A DNA stretch of 64,000 bases from Pieris napi. Lineage: Eukaryota; Arthropoda; Insecta; Lepidoptera; Pieridae. The position numbers were made by a program, and so were the translations under genes. The notes under the pieces are model-generated. The model ran no database searches. It had not been told where the DNA came from and saw only the letters and a program-made list of their open reading frames with translations. The stretch is taken from NCBI RefSeq assembly GCF_905475465.1, contig NC_062247.1, positions 8,990,001 through 9,054,000 of the forward strand, written 5' to 3'. Of this stretch, positions 52,501 through 53,721 are shown piece by piece (position 1 is the first letter of the stretch; every line of letters begins with the position of its first letter).

Positions 52501-53721
52501 CCCATCAAAATCCGTTGCGTAGTTTTAAAGATTTAAGCATACATAGGGATATAGGGACAGAGAAAGCGACTTTGTTTTATACTATGTAGTGATGTTCAAT
52601 GTTAGGAATCTCTCATTCGGATACAACATAATAATCGCTATTTATGCAAAGCTTGATATATTCGGTAGCGGGCTGATCAATTTAAAAAAAGCGTTGTTAA
52701 GCGAATAAAATTCTCAAATTCTCAACTTATTTTCAAATAGGAAATTTCTGAAGTGTAATATTTTTAGTACTTTTTGTAGAATTTATGTTTATCGTAATTG
52801 TCATGTATTTTAGAATAGATAGATAGTGTAGAAAATGTTTTATATAATGATACACACACTTAAATGTGTTTAAATTGCTAAATTATTTCAATAACTATGT
52901 AATTATTTTTTCAATTTATACTGCGATCAAAAATAATTTTAAATTTATCGCTTTCTCTGTTAAATCTTTTTCAAGTACACAACAGTTAAATATTTTTTTA
53001 TAGAACAGGAGGCAAAACGGCCAGGAGGCTCATCTAATGTTAAGTGATTCTCAATGCTAGAGGACTCGCGAGTGCGTTGCCGGCCTTTTAAAAATGTATT
53101 TAAATTGTAAAAAATATTTTTTCAATTTATACTGCGATCAACAATAATTGTGAATTTACCGCTTTTCCTGCTAGATCTTTTCCGACCACTTGTGCAAATG
53201 GAAGGTAGAAGTAAAAATATATTTTCATGATTTCTATTTATAAAGAAATATAAGAAGCTTTTTTAAATAGAAAATAAAAGTGAGGTAAGTACTAAATACT
53301 AAATAATATAATTATTTATTTTATTTTATTAGAGGCGCAAACTAGCTGCTGTGGTCTCTGGCAGAATGACCAGCGCTGTGGAACTTTTTGCTCCTCAGCA
53401 TAATGCTGAGCCAGGGCCAATTACAACCACAGTACACACACATTGCACACTAGAAACGAACCGAATGGCAAAAGAACATTTCTTAATTTTAATTTCTAAT
53501 TTTTATTGTTTGTGATGTCTTATTTTATTTTATGTTTTCTTTAAGTATTGTTATTTTGTGTGTTTATGTGTGTGTGTTTTTGTAATAAATGTTATGTCTA
53601 TGTCTAAATAATATTAAAGTCTAAAAATTATTAAATCGAAGGCAATACTTACATTATGACTTACGAACATTTCTAAATCTATAATAAATAAAATTAATGA
53701 TATATGGCACAGCCGCGTCAT
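13463..53721 (-). CDS. Secreted trypsin-like serine protease with two thrombospondin type-1-like motifs (11 exons, 472 aa)
   Basis: Eleven exons (53721-53653, 51918-51855, 51167-51038, 49962-49899, 47499-47390, 46406-46285, 45479-45259, 42098-41896, 21233-21077, 14186-14028, 13582-13463) total 1419 bases and join in phase with GT-AG introns. Residues 1-22 or so form a hydrophobic signal peptide. Residues 52-88 and 124-172 hold two thrombospondin type-1-like motifs (WGRWSAC...RRRHC and WTSWSTCSKKC...KRHC). A linker carries Cys214. Activation is expected after Arg237 (R|IIGG). The catalytic domain has His279 (TAAHC), Asp323 (NDVAML) and Ser417 (GDSGGP). Asp411 at position 189 with glycines at 216 and 226 predicts cleavage after Arg or Lys. 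All expected disulfide cysteines are present (42-58, 136-201, 168-182, 191-220, 1-122). It should be an extracellular zymogen activated by another trypsin-like enzyme. Substrate is unknown. I do not know a named ortholog with this domain order. Confidence 0.93.
14028..14186 (-). CDS. TSR-protease exon 10: catalytic Ser (GDSGGP)
   Basis: The acceptor tatattttaag precedes 14186 and the donor TTACAG|gtaaaa follows 14028. It encodes 53 codons including ITDNMVCAG and RDSCAGDSGGPLLC. Asp before Ser-Cys sits at specificity position 189. The open frame runs on past the donor into the intron, which makes it look like a small independent ORF. Confidence 0.95.
14341..14592 (+). mobile_element. Second tRNA-derived SINE family
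   Basis: The head TTGGTCTAGTGGTTAGTACC with B box GGTTCGATCCC and a tail ending CATGGGACTAGGTCAATTGG then TGTGAATTGTCT and an A-rich run define a SINE unlike the other family in the window. It lies 155 bases before exon 10 of the TSR-protease in gene orientation. Confidence 0.75.
14968..15140 (-). mobile_element. SINE fragment (main family)
   Basis: The reverse strand carries the tRNA-like head (CCACTGCGCCAACACTG in plus sense) and part of the body up to the GACTTTTTGGGT segment. The 3' end of the SINE is missing. Confidence 0.7.
15613..15955 (+). mobile_element. CTAGC-type interspersed element plus an extra tail fragment
   Basis: ACTAGCGGACACAACAGACG at 15614 starts the element; ATCGGTCCAGCCGAC and AATTATATATATAG near 15831 end it. 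A second tail-like segment (GAAATCGGTTAAGAAGTTTA, then TAAATATATATATATTA) follows to about 15955. Confidence 0.5.
16006..16274 (-). mobile_element. SINE, main family, near full length
   Basis: In plus sense it runs from TCAGTGGCGCTACAGCC through the GACTTTTT body to CCACTAGGCCAACACTGCTC. The B box region is mutated. Confidence 0.75.
16438..16556 (+). mobile_element. SINE 3' fragment
   Basis: From AAAAACATCGAGAGGAAAAT to ATCTGAGGCCCAGACCTAAC the sequence matches the 3' half of the main SINE family. The tRNA-like head is absent. Confidence 0.55.
16946..17298. mobile_element. Disrupted foldback MITE (same family as 61377-61622)
   Basis: Arms with CTTGCGATTCTGTAACTCAC (about 16952-16980) and GTGAGTTACAGAATCGCAGG (about 17278-17298) and repeated GCGACCGCCG(C/A)TGCGAAAAC blocks match the element at 61377. 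The centre is rearranged and contains the hairpin at 17091-17130. Confidence 0.6.
17091..17130. repeat. Perfect hairpin, 18-bp arms
   Basis: GCCCTAAGAATAGCAGGG, loop CAGA, CCCTGCTATTCTTAGGGC. The arms are exact and the hairpin sits between two parts of the disrupted foldback MITE. Confidence 0.75.
17724..17976 (+). mobile_element. Internally deleted mariner-like element with 26-bp perfect TIR
   Basis: Identical 26-bp inverted repeats (starting GGTGTCTCAGTAAGAGTGCA) lie at 17725-17750 and 17950-17975 with TA-rich flanks. Between them ATG at 17834 opens MERFLKEQLVIIVKIHDKNG and about 16 more residues that look like the N-terminal helix-turn-helix of a mariner transposase, then the frame runs straight into the right repeat. 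The catalytic domain has been deleted. Confidence 0.78.
18238..18360 (-). mobile_element. SINE 3' fragment, degenerate
   Basis: AGTGGCGCTACAACCTTTTA and CGGCCTCAGATGTATCTG in plus sense match the 3' end of the main SINE family in reverse orientation. The rest is too diverged to follow. Confidence 0.5.
18815..20418. mobile_element. 1.6-kb non-coding DNA transposon, TAA target duplication, repeated CGCGTCAGATT motif
   Basis: Inverted ends TGGTAGGGGAGCCCA (18815-18829) and TGGGCTCCCCTACCA (20404-20418) are exact; TAA flanks both, consistent with PIF/Harbinger. The interior has no long frame but repeats GAGCGCGTCAGAT-type motifs on one side (near 18996, 19122, 19264) and the reverse complement on the other (near 20227, 20368), plus many AATCTGACG half-motifs. 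Two diverged copies of a roughly 95-bp unit lie at about 19555-19650 and 19708-19805. Confidence 0.7.
20558..20690 (-). mobile_element. 5'-truncated LINE 3' tail
   Basis: A T run (poly(A) on the minus strand) is followed by GGGCAAACGGGCAGGAGGCT and GATGTTAAGTGATACCGCCG, the 3' coding end of the LINE at 26964-30143. Confidence 0.8.
20813..21055 (+). mobile_element. LINE 3' end fragment, opposite orientation
   Basis: An open frame ending PQARLPPNYIKKK, with KLWNRLPVGFFPQRYDLQMF and then KKRVYSSLKG, matches the C-terminus pattern of Jockey-type LINE ORF2 (WNQLP..VFP..DLGSFKKRAY). It ends in an A-rich tail 22 bases from exon 9 of the TSR-protease, head to head with the fragment at 20558-20690. 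Confidence 0.72.
21077..21233 (-). CDS. TSR-protease exon 9: central strands (ACLP, GWG)
   Basis: The acceptor tttttttcag precedes 21233 and the donor GCACAG|gtaata follows 21077. It encodes LPAPARPDLGHGIACLPNPH and then TTCVILGWGKK..., the standard segment between Asp102 and the Ser loop. The exon is separated by 20.7 kb from exon 8 and 6.9 kb from exon 10, yet phases match on both sides. Confidence 0.92.
21415..21608. mobile_element. MITE with ACAGATACCGGCA ends
   Basis: ACAGATACCGGCACACTTCTT at 21415 faces AAGATGTTTGCCGGTATCTG ending at 21608. The body contains AAACAAGGGAGTGGGGGAAA and CCACCCCCTTTGTGCAGGC. A partial copy lies at 51352-51460. Confidence 0.65.
21609..22263. other. Intron sequence without recognised features
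   Basis: AT-rich intron of the TSR-protease. A short CCCGTGGCCCTAAAAAG...GGCCTCAGGT stretch near 22004-22042 faintly resembles a decayed SINE end. Confidence 0.3.
22264..22735 (+). repeat. Interspersed repeat R1, interrupted copy
   Basis: AATCAACTACATGTTAGGTC and CTCCAACTCTGCATAAGATG at the left, and CATATTGCGTCTGACGAAGT at the right, match the copy at 41276-41840. About 290 bases of other repeats sit between, including 22470-22651. Confidence 0.6.
22470..22651 (+). mobile_element. Interspersed element with AACTTCAATCCGGTAAAAAA tail
   Basis: It contains ATTCAACACCTTTTGTCTTC, CGAAACGTCGGTTAAATTTA and ends TGTCAATAAAAGACAATACT. The same blocks occur in reverse at 24083-24310. Confidence 0.6.
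23040..23327 (+). mobile_element. tRNA-derived SINE, full length
   Basis: It carries the A box (TTGGCCTAGTGCC), B box (GGTTCGATCCCC), the body with AAAACATCGTGAGGAAACCG, and the end TAGCGCCACTGATTT. A short duplication TATCAAGAA flanks it. Confidence 0.85.
23367..23615 (-). mobile_element. SINE, degenerate, opposite orientation
   Basis: In plus sense it has CAGATTTCTGTGTCTGTTTC, CTGACACACGCCATCG and GTGCACAGCCGGGAATTGAC. It lies tail to tail with the SINE just upstream. Confidence 0.6.
24083..24367 (-). mobile_element. Interspersed element with inner 36-bp inverted repeats and 12-bp flanking duplication
   Basis: The 12-bp AAGTCAGACTTT stands at 24071-24082 and again from about 24367. Inside, 24115-24150 and 24333-24368 are inverted repeats differing at one base (starting TTTGATAATAAAACAATTTT). 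The left end matches the reverse complement of the end of the element at 22470-22651. Confidence 0.6.
24380..25259. other. Intron sequence without recognised features
   Basis: AT-rich sequence in the large intron of the TSR-protease. No frame, tail or terminal repeat could be supported. Confidence 0.35.
25260..25680 (+). pseudogene. Degenerate RTE-type LINE, ORF2 C-terminal fragment
   Basis: Across frame breaks the plus strand reads LTHAQQLIWKWADYIARYRD and WADDLVKVSGENWMEGVVNR, matching the KW+WAGHIAR..D and W.DDLVKVAG..WM end of a LINE reverse transcriptase widespread in Lepidoptera. Stops and shifts show that it is dead. Confidence 0.65.
25690..25803 (+). repeat. LINE 3' UTR segment with ATCGCT-CGAA-AGCGAT hairpin
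   Basis: After TTATGTAATTTAATAAATTC and a T run comes GCCTGGAAGAGATCGCTCGA and AAGCGATAAGGCCGCCAGTT. The same segment occurs in reverse at 30157-30260. The hairpin has 6-bp arms and a CGAA loop. It follows the RTE fragment, so it is probably its 3' UTR. Confidence 0.6.
25804..26942. other. Intron sequence without recognised features
   Basis: AT-rich DNA between the RTE fragment and the LINE. A TTATTTATTTATT run at 26868-26896 precedes the LINE poly(A). Confidence 0.35.
26943..26963 (-). repeat. Poly(A) tail of the intact LINE (T run on plus strand)
   Basis: An uninterrupted T run on the plus strand directly abuts the 3' coding end of the LINE. Its length and purity suggest recent insertion. 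Confidence 0.85.
26964..30143 (-). CDS. Non-LTR retrotransposon ORF2 (Jockey-type), endonuclease and reverse transcriptase, 1059 aa, intact
   Basis: An uninterrupted frame of 1059 codons on the minus strand. Residues 1-70 form a Gly/Pro/Arg-rich leader. Residues about 75-295 are an apurinic-type endonuclease: Glu107 in LTETQ, GDFNAHH at 213-219, SSDH at 286-289. Residues about 570-830 are the reverse transcriptase: IPKKGDRSDPSNYRPIAITS at 581-600, Asp664 in SLDIAKAFD, GVPQGCVLSP at 720-729 and YADD at 748-751. The C-terminus (FKKRAYQFLKG...LPPIT) runs to within a few bases of the poly(A) tail (T run at 26942-26966). No ORF1 was found, so the element may be 5'-truncated or a single-ORF type. 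It encodes the machinery for target-primed reverse transcription and is the likely source of the many 3' tails in the window. It shares the host gene's orientation. Confidence 0.93.
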   Translation of the reverse strand: MKVQKKENLPQGGTTRARGGESPPGRPTPGHSAPGGGRTGCPSYSGGGNSALGKNINRSRGKRSNLTKAPPSTLAVDFTNVRGLNSNINAVHYHLETAKPALLFLTETQISPPADTSYLSYPGYKLEHSFVPRAGVCVYVREDICSRRLGTLEGRDLSNLWLRVDCDDHPRFYACLYRSHSGNTETDRLIEHIQMATDSLLERVPTAEIVILGDFNAHHADWLGSETTDHAGRSFHDFALAYDLTQMVPAITRIPDVDGHKPSLLDLLLTSHPENYQVSVEPPLGSSDHCVVRSIVPFTRPLRPSFTGCRRVWHYKSADWDGMRSFFASYPWGPICFSSSTPDAVADSVAEVVLQGMELFIPFSAVPVGGKSQPWFRRSCKAALRRKRECFKAWAETVTSCDVTIGERKKAYNSASRSFKREIAKAKSEHIARFGEKLAHLPSGTRAFWSLAKAVQGNFCLPSIPPLHREDDSLAHTAKEKADLLGCLFASNSTLDDQGKEPPTLLRCDTTMPEVIFRQRAIRKALSSLDIHKSSGPDGIPPIVLRTCAPELAPVLTRLFRYLYTLGTVPKCWKIASIHPIPKKGDRSDPSNYRPIAITSLFSKIMETIINSQLLRYLEGHQLISDSQYGFRRGRSAGDLLVYLTHRWAEAIESKGEALAVSLDIAKAFDRVWHRALLSKLPAYGLPEKLCNWISSFLADRSIKVVIDGACSDLKPVNAGVPQGCVLSPTLFILHINDMLQLSNIHCYADDSTGDTFYTGRAGISRAVVDEYRNKLVSEVETLLRGVSDWGRLNLVQFNPKKTQVCAFSAKKTPFVATPLFEDTLLKASASIGILGVDISNNVQFRGHLEGKAKLASKKLGVLSKARRYFTPGHRLQLYKAQIRPHMEYGSHLWAGAPQYQLLPLDRIQRRAVRIVDDQSLSVRLDPLALRRDVGSLCIFYRIYHGECSEELFGLIPAAEFHHRTSRQNTKYHPYHLDVRRSTTERFLRQFLPRTTTMWNQLPTEVFPNQFDLGSFKKRAYQFLKGRQRTCEPSGIVSVHGRRYHLTSGEPPARLPPIT
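30144..30452 (-). repeat. Junction between the two LINE ORFs, with the shared 3' UTR hairpin
   Basis: The reverse strand holds GCCTGGAAGAGATCGCTCGA and AAGCGATAAGGCCGCCAGTT, the same as at 25690-25803, then ATTTGATTATTT before the downstream LINE start. This is either the 3' UTR of the upstream LINE or the 5' UTR of the downstream one. Confidence 0.55.
30453..33392 (-). CDS. Second non-LTR retrotransposon ORF2 (CR1/Jockey group), 979 aa, intact
   Basis: An uninterrupted 979-codon frame from ATG at 33392. Residues about 45-260 are an endonuclease: HINAQS at 49-54, Glu78 in SETW, GDFN at 185-188, SHHD at 252-255. Residues about 515-780 are the reverse transcriptase: IPIPKKANPSTYSDFRPISI at 524-543, LLDFSNAFNT at 607-616, GVPQGGVLSP at 665-674 and YADD at 695-698. 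The start MNHDESLEFVSVSSSDFESF is acidic. It is clearly a different family from the downstream LINE. Codon use and AT content are nearer to the surroundings than those of the GC-richer neighbour. The frame is intact, but an ORF1 was not found. Confidence 0.92.
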   Translation of the reverse strand: MNHDESLEFVSVSSSDFESFHSTEISPPPLHNILTALFKDQSRHLNVIHINAQSVPAHHLDLLTTFVSNEIHAILISETWLCPTLSSLSYSIPGFNLIRNDRVGKRGGGVAIYLRSHIPYTIINMSPQPPPPNACEHLLIEVMLSKTKILLGVFYSPSLLVDYFAGFDNTLERFVPLYKNIVIMGDFNTCLLKDDCRSKKLLSITDSYNLHNLPLRATHKVPGSTPSLLDLIFTSSPDLVTNHGQLPAVAFSHHDLLYLSLNLKPPKLKPTVVLRRNLAAIDTKRLLIDAVKIDFSSIYECPTINGKVDLLNASIINLFDIHAPLRPVKLKHLPAPWLNDEIKTLINQKNRAKAKLRTAKTDKERVLYKTLRNRCNTRCRDAQRRHIHDSVSNGDPSKIWKFLKSLGVGKPPCPSMPPDIDVNSLNAHFTSHSTSSNIDLALTLEYISSLPRPSFPSFSFTEFSSQKVESSISSIHSNAVGSDLIGRAMIIPIVSLVLPVITHIFNFSISSGEFPSCWKDGLIIPIPKKANPSTYSDFRPISILPFLSKVLERLIHEQLNDFLNRNCILNPLQSGFRPGHSTTTALVRVADDIREGMDRKQLTILTLLDFSNAFNTINFEILMGLLRSINISPHAVNWFSNYLNGRRQCIKTSDCMSQWSLIKSGVPQGGVLSPLLFAIYINSLTFRLSTNFHLYADDLQIYVQSSLDDLPQAIQSTNYELAKIVDWSNNFGLLINPNKSKVIIIGSPYFTTRIDWARVPPVHIDGVTLNISRTVKNLGVLIDQNLSWEQHVKEVSRKLYGASSILRRLSNFLPFSTKTSLAKSLLLPLLDYADSCSSDLNEELLNKLDRLQNFCIRFIFGLRKYDHISAFRKRLGWLPIRQRRDGHVLHLLYSILFNPKTPSYLKNDFKFLGSHNYSLRSSENYILEIPCHNSSFLGESFKVSAVKLWNSLPVPIRLAPSLSSFKSLLYKHYLSTSYP
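33393..33983 (-). other. Upstream flank of the second LINE, AT-rich
   Basis: This may include the LINE 5' UTR; no clear boundary or duplication is visible. A run of A lies at 33871-33885. Confidence 0.35.
33984..34133 (-). pseudogene. Unassigned coding-like fragment, about 49 residues to a stop
   Basis: After a possible acceptor (aagtgatag) the minus strand reads GADGKLRRISLLKELDSVPD, then SIPSSSAADDAKLTRDKTRN and KKAPKKGQ with TAA at 33986-33984. The basic tail and absence of low complexity look protein-like, but I cannot assign it. It may be the last exon of a nested gene, a stray piece of a LINE ORF1, or chance. Confidence 0.3.
34134..35296. other. Intron sequence without recognised features
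   Basis: AT-rich; no frame longer than chance and no tails or terminal repeats that I could support. Confidence 0.35.
35297..35742 (-). mobile_element. 5'-truncated copy of the Jockey-type LINE
   Basis: The reverse strand encodes GSLCIFYRIYHGQCSEELFG and the C-terminal region of the LINE at 26964 with a few frame breaks, ending at AAGAGGCAAACGGACACGTC near 35310. About 440 bases remain. Confidence 0.85.
35743..36804. other. Intron sequence without recognised features
   Basis: AT-rich intron DNA. No element boundary was identified. Confidence 0.35.
36805..37137 (-). mobile_element. Two LINE 3' tails in tandem
   Basis: The segment 36811-36920 (CTCAATGCCAGACGGCTCGC to GGGCAGCTGG) is directly followed by a T run and a second, longer tail (36929-37137) with GGGGGCAAACGGGCAGGAGG. 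Both face the minus strand, so one inserted into the other or the unit was duplicated. Confidence 0.78.
37138..38569. other. Intron sequence without recognised features
   Basis: AT-rich DNA. A frame at 38078-38293 has no recognisable motif and is probably chance. Confidence 0.35.
38570..38680 (+). repeat. Inverted repeat partner A (ACTTTTCTTGGCCGG)
   Basis: TTTACAGTCCCATAC, then ACTTTTCTTGGCCGGTAAGA, matches in reverse the segment at 39010-39105. The two are about 440 bases apart and diverged. Confidence 0.45.
39010..39105 (-). repeat. Inverted repeat partner B, with a start-like ATG on the plus strand
   Basis: The reverse strand shows TTTACAGTGCCACATACTTT and TCTTGGCCGG. On the plus strand ATGGCGACGGTAGTACC at 39027 opens MATVVPISARRPRK up to a possible donor gtatgt. 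The repeat context makes a true first exon doubtful. Confidence 0.35.
39945..40053 (-). mobile_element. SINE head fragment
   Basis: In plus sense, GGGAATCGAACCTACGACCT to CCACTAGGCCAACACTGT is the reverse complement of the tRNA-like head with intact A and B boxes; the 3' half is missing. Confidence 0.7.
40429..41171. mobile_element. Foldback element with 170-bp terminal inverted repeats, 1 mismatch
   Basis: The arms at 40429-40598 and 41002-41171 are inverted copies over 170 bases with a single difference (CCGTAGGG versus CCGTGGGG in the reverse complement). The outer ends start GGTAAAAAAACTTTTTAAGT and TA flanks each side. The 403-bp centre has no supported frame. Near identity of the arms points to recent origin or arm conversion. 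The family is unknown to me; long-TIR mariner-type is one possibility. Confidence 0.85.
41276..41840 (+). repeat. Interspersed repeat R1, copy interrupted by a hAT-type MITE
   Basis: AATCAACTACATGTTAGGTC and CTCCAACTCTGCGTAAGGTG on the left and GCATATTGCGTCTGGCGAGT on the right match the copy at 22264-22735. The MITE at 41451-41773 splits it. The right end lies 56 bases from the donor side of exon 8. Confidence 0.65.
41451..41773. mobile_element. hAT-type MITE with 8-bp target duplication
   Basis: The inverted ends CAGTGGCGTAAC and GTTACGCCACTG are exact. AACTTATT stands at 41443-41450 and 41774-41781, the 8-bp duplication of hAT transposons. The 323-bp body contains two CCACGGGCCCC blocks. 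No transposase is encoded. Confidence 0.88.
41896..42098 (-). CDS. TSR-protease exon 8: catalytic His and Asp
   Basis: The acceptor tttcttccag precedes 42098 and the donor TTGCG|gtaaga follows 41896. It encodes EAFCGGTLVSLRWVVTAAHC with the catalytic His, the LGEHDL strand, and PDTVVNDVAML with the catalytic Asp. It leaves two bases that complete Arg in exon 9. Confidence 0.95.
42137..42380 (+). repeat. Interspersed repeat R2
   Basis: CCTGGCTCAGCATTATGCTG, CAGCGCTGGTCATTC and AGTTTGCGCCT match, in reverse, the copy at 53330-53615. The flanking ACATAAACACACAAAATAAT block is shared too. It begins 39 bases before exon 8 in gene direction. Confidence 0.6.
42892..44187 (+). mobile_element. Intact mariner-like transposon, DD41D type
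   Basis: The 1296-bp element is flanked by TA. The terminal inverted repeats match over about 29 bases with a few differences (AGGGTATTTCAACAAGAAGT left, AGGGTTTTTCAACAAGAACT right in reverse). It holds one transposase gene and sits in the intron between exons 7 and 8 of the TSR-protease, in the opposite orientation to that gene. An imperfect direct repeat (TAACGCCAAA, then AATTA) lies outside both ends. Confidence 0.9.
43005..44081 (+). CDS. Mariner-like transposase (DD41D), 358 aa
   Basis: ATG at 43005 is chosen because it begins the conserved N-terminus MNSISLENRIKIIQIHYKNG; the frame is open 13 codons further up but without an ATG. Residues 1-110 form two helix-turn-helix DNA-binding units. 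The catalytic core shows Asp156 in IIFSDEAHFH, Asp249 in WFQQDGATCHTA and Asp291 in CDLTPLDYFLWGY. Forty-one residues separate the second and third Asp, the DD41D spacing reported for the rosa-type branch of Tc1/mariner. The C-terminus (CQRGRGGHLPDIIFHS) is complete. No frameshift or stop is present, so activity is possible. It would cut and paste DNA at TA sites in the nucleus. Confidence 0.93.
   Translation: MNSISLENRIKIIQIHYKNGGSVKVTFRKIRDIFGQHNRPSETAVKNLVAKFESTGSVQNVPTPTRVRPRRSTENIAAVSHSVEEDQNLSISRRSQQLGLSKSTTWRILRKDLALKPYKIQLVQELKLIDHSNRRRFAQFIQEQPAGFSEKIIFSDEAHFHLSGYVNKQNCRIWASENPKAIIEKALHTQRVTVWCTMWSGGVIGPFFFEDEAGNAVTVNGSRYREMLTTKFWPIIDDMDITEMWFQQDGATCHTANETINLLQTKFPERIISRNSAVKWPARSCDLTPLDYFLWGYVKDRVYTEPIESIAALKLKIRDVINEIDPPFCQKVIKNFDERINICQRGRGGHLPDIIFHS
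44586..44665 (+). repeat. Snap-back MITE remnant
   Basis: GAAGTGAAACTTCTTAAGGC and ATGAGGGTAAAATTTT resemble the start of the element at 2965-3332. The other end is missing. Confidence 0.4.
45119..45217 (+). mobile_element. Short SINE insertion: tRNA-like head only, 13-bp target duplication
   Basis: GAGCAGTGTTGGCCTAGTGG to GGTTCGATCCCCGGCTGTGC is the SINE head; it ends after GCACACATGATT and a T-rich run. AATCTACGCAGTA stands at 45106-45118 and 45218-45230. The body and tail of the SINE are absent although the duplication marks both ends. Confidence 0.85.
45259..45479 (-). CDS. TSR-protease exon 7: linker and activation site IIGG
   Basis: The acceptor gtatttttag precedes 45479 and the donor TACAAG|gtgatt follows 45259. 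It holds a Pro/Ala-rich linker, MTCGRLGRYRG with the Cys expected to tether the light chain after cleavage, and DMVR|IIGGRPAPPGKWIWQVAVL, the zymogen cleavage site and first strand of the catalytic domain. Confidence 0.93.
45690..45860 (-). mobile_element. LINE 3' tail
   Basis: A T run, then GCAAACGGGCAGGAGGCTCA and GCTCGCGAGTGCGTTGCCGA, the 3' end of the Jockey-type LINE. A short CATGCCATGC expansion is inserted. Confidence 0.78.
46285..46406 (-). CDS. TSR-protease exon 6: second thrombospondin type-1 motif, cysteine-rich second half
   Basis: The acceptor attttacag precedes 46406 and the donor TCAAG|gtataa follows 46285. It encodes HCQKWTICGRKVI...YCYLEGSYCHLWIR and a basic tail (KMHRRKGQ). 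The four cysteines complete the motif begun in exon 5. The basic run could be a processing site. Confidence 0.85.
46904..47206 (+). mobile_element. CTAGC-type interspersed element
   Basis: It begins ACTAGCTGACCTGGCAAACG, contains AGGGGTTGATCGTAGAGGGG and GAATCGGTCAAGCCTTTTCG, and ends CGCGACACGAGAATTT. It is closely similar to 59976-60305. Confidence 0.62.
47390..47499 (-). CDS. TSR-protease exon 5: second thrombospondin type-1 motif, first half
   Basis: The acceptor ttaattttag precedes 47499 and the donor AGAG|gtaata follows 47390. It ends in FSPWTSWSTCSKKCTTVRK, a clear W-x2-W-S-x-C-x3-C thrombospondin type-1 start. A different frame is also open here, but only this one keeps phase with both neighbours and continues the motif. 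Confidence 0.88.
47588..47850 (-). mobile_element. LINE 3' tail
   Basis: CAGGAAAACGGGCAGGAAGC to GGAACGACGGACGTCAAAAC corresponds to the last 260 or so bases of the Jockey-type LINE. It lies 89 bases from exon 5. Confidence 0.8.
48040..48110 (+). repeat. CA/CG-rich microsatellite
   Basis: Interrupted ACACAC and GCGCGCGC runs; simple sequence within an intron. Confidence 0.8.
48385..48665 (+). pseudogene. Degenerate LINE ORF2 C-terminal fragment
   Basis: Across frame breaks the plus strand reads YDRRTLAGVTFLYKLLNNHI and KSSDLLQDIKIVVPYSFPSS, a pattern found near the C-terminus of Jockey/CR1-group ORF2 proteins. It is not the same family as the two intact LINEs. Confidence 0.55.
49540..49765 (+). 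mobile_element. LINE 3' tail, plus orientation
   Basis: GTGGAACTAGCTGCCCACTG to TCAGGTGAGCCTCCTGCCCG, then TTACATAAAAAA, is the LINE 3' end in the orientation opposite to the host gene. It ends about 130 bases from exon 4. Confidence 0.8.
49899..49962 (-). CDS. TSR-protease exon 4: charged spacer
   Basis: The acceptor gtgtttacag precedes 49962 and the donor GTG|gtaagt follows 49899. The first base completes Arg with exon 3. It encodes CAARESRGREDSEEGRMKIK and Val, finishing the cysteine pattern of the first motif and forming a highly charged spacer before the second. Confidence 0.82.
50098..50385 (+). mobile_element. tRNA-derived SINE, full length
   Basis: It has the head GTTGGCCTAGTGGCTTCAGC, the B box GGTTCGATCCC, the body AAAACATCGTGAGGAAACCG and the end TAGCGCCACTGATTTA. 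It lies 136 bases upstream of exon 4 in gene orientation. Confidence 0.85.
51038..51167 (-). CDS. TSR-protease exon 3: first thrombospondin type-1-like motif
   Basis: The acceptor ccccttttag precedes 51167 and the donor GCTCG|gtgggt follows 51038. The protein reads YSEWGRWSACQAGRKTRRRHC..., that is W-x2-W-S-x-C followed by a basic strand and further cysteines, the layered Trp/Arg pattern of a thrombospondin type-1 repeat. The motif is shorter than the usual repeat of about 55 residues. Confidence 0.85.
51352..51460. repeat. Partial copy of the ACAGATACCGGCA MITE
   Basis: TTAAACAAAGGAGTGGGGGG and CAAGATGTTTGCCGGTATTT match the body and right end of 21415-21608. The left end is lost. Confidence 0.55.
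51855..51918 (-). CDS. TSR-protease exon 2: short acidic segment
   Basis: The acceptor ttctctttcag precedes 51918 and the donor AACG|gtgagc follows 51855. It encodes 21 codons (LDSDVLSGVAIEDHV...) and one base in phase 1. The other two frames contain stops, and both neighbouring junctions agree in phase. Confidence 0.85.
52193..52590 (+). mobile_element. CTAGC-type interspersed element
   Basis: ACTAGCGACCCGCCCCGGCC starts it, with TGCACGGGTATAAAATATAT soon after, and ATCGATCCAGTAGTTTTGA and CCGTTGCGTAGTTTTAAAGA further on. It ends near ACTATGTAGTGATG. It lies in the first intron of the TSR-protease. Confidence 0.55.
52993..53095 (-). mobile_element. Short LINE 3' tail
   Basis: TTTTTTTATAGAACAGGAGG to GCGTTGCCGGCCTTTTAAAA, about 100 bases of the Jockey-type LINE end with an internal deletion. 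A duplicated AATTTATACTGCGATCAA segment stands on both sides (52914-52931 and 53126-53143). Confidence 0.75.
53330..53615 (-). repeat. Interspersed repeat R2, opposite orientation
   Basis: AGGCGCAAACTAGCTGCTGT, CAGCGCTGTGG and CAGCATAATGCTGAGCCAGG are the reverse complement of blocks at 42137-42380, followed by the T/G-rich shared tail. It ends about 40 bases from exon 1. Confidence 0.6.
53653..53721 (-). CDS. TSR-protease exon 1: start codon and signal peptide
   Basis: ATG at 53721-53719 in the context GGAAAAATGAC opens 23 codons, MTRLCHISLILFIIDLEMFV then SHN, with a basic N-end and a hydrophobic core typical of a signal peptide. The donor is AAT|gtaagt. The transcribed exon probably begins at 53759 after the acceptor acttttcag, which would leave a short 5' untranslated part with a 10-codon upstream frame starting at 53759. 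Confidence 0.82.
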
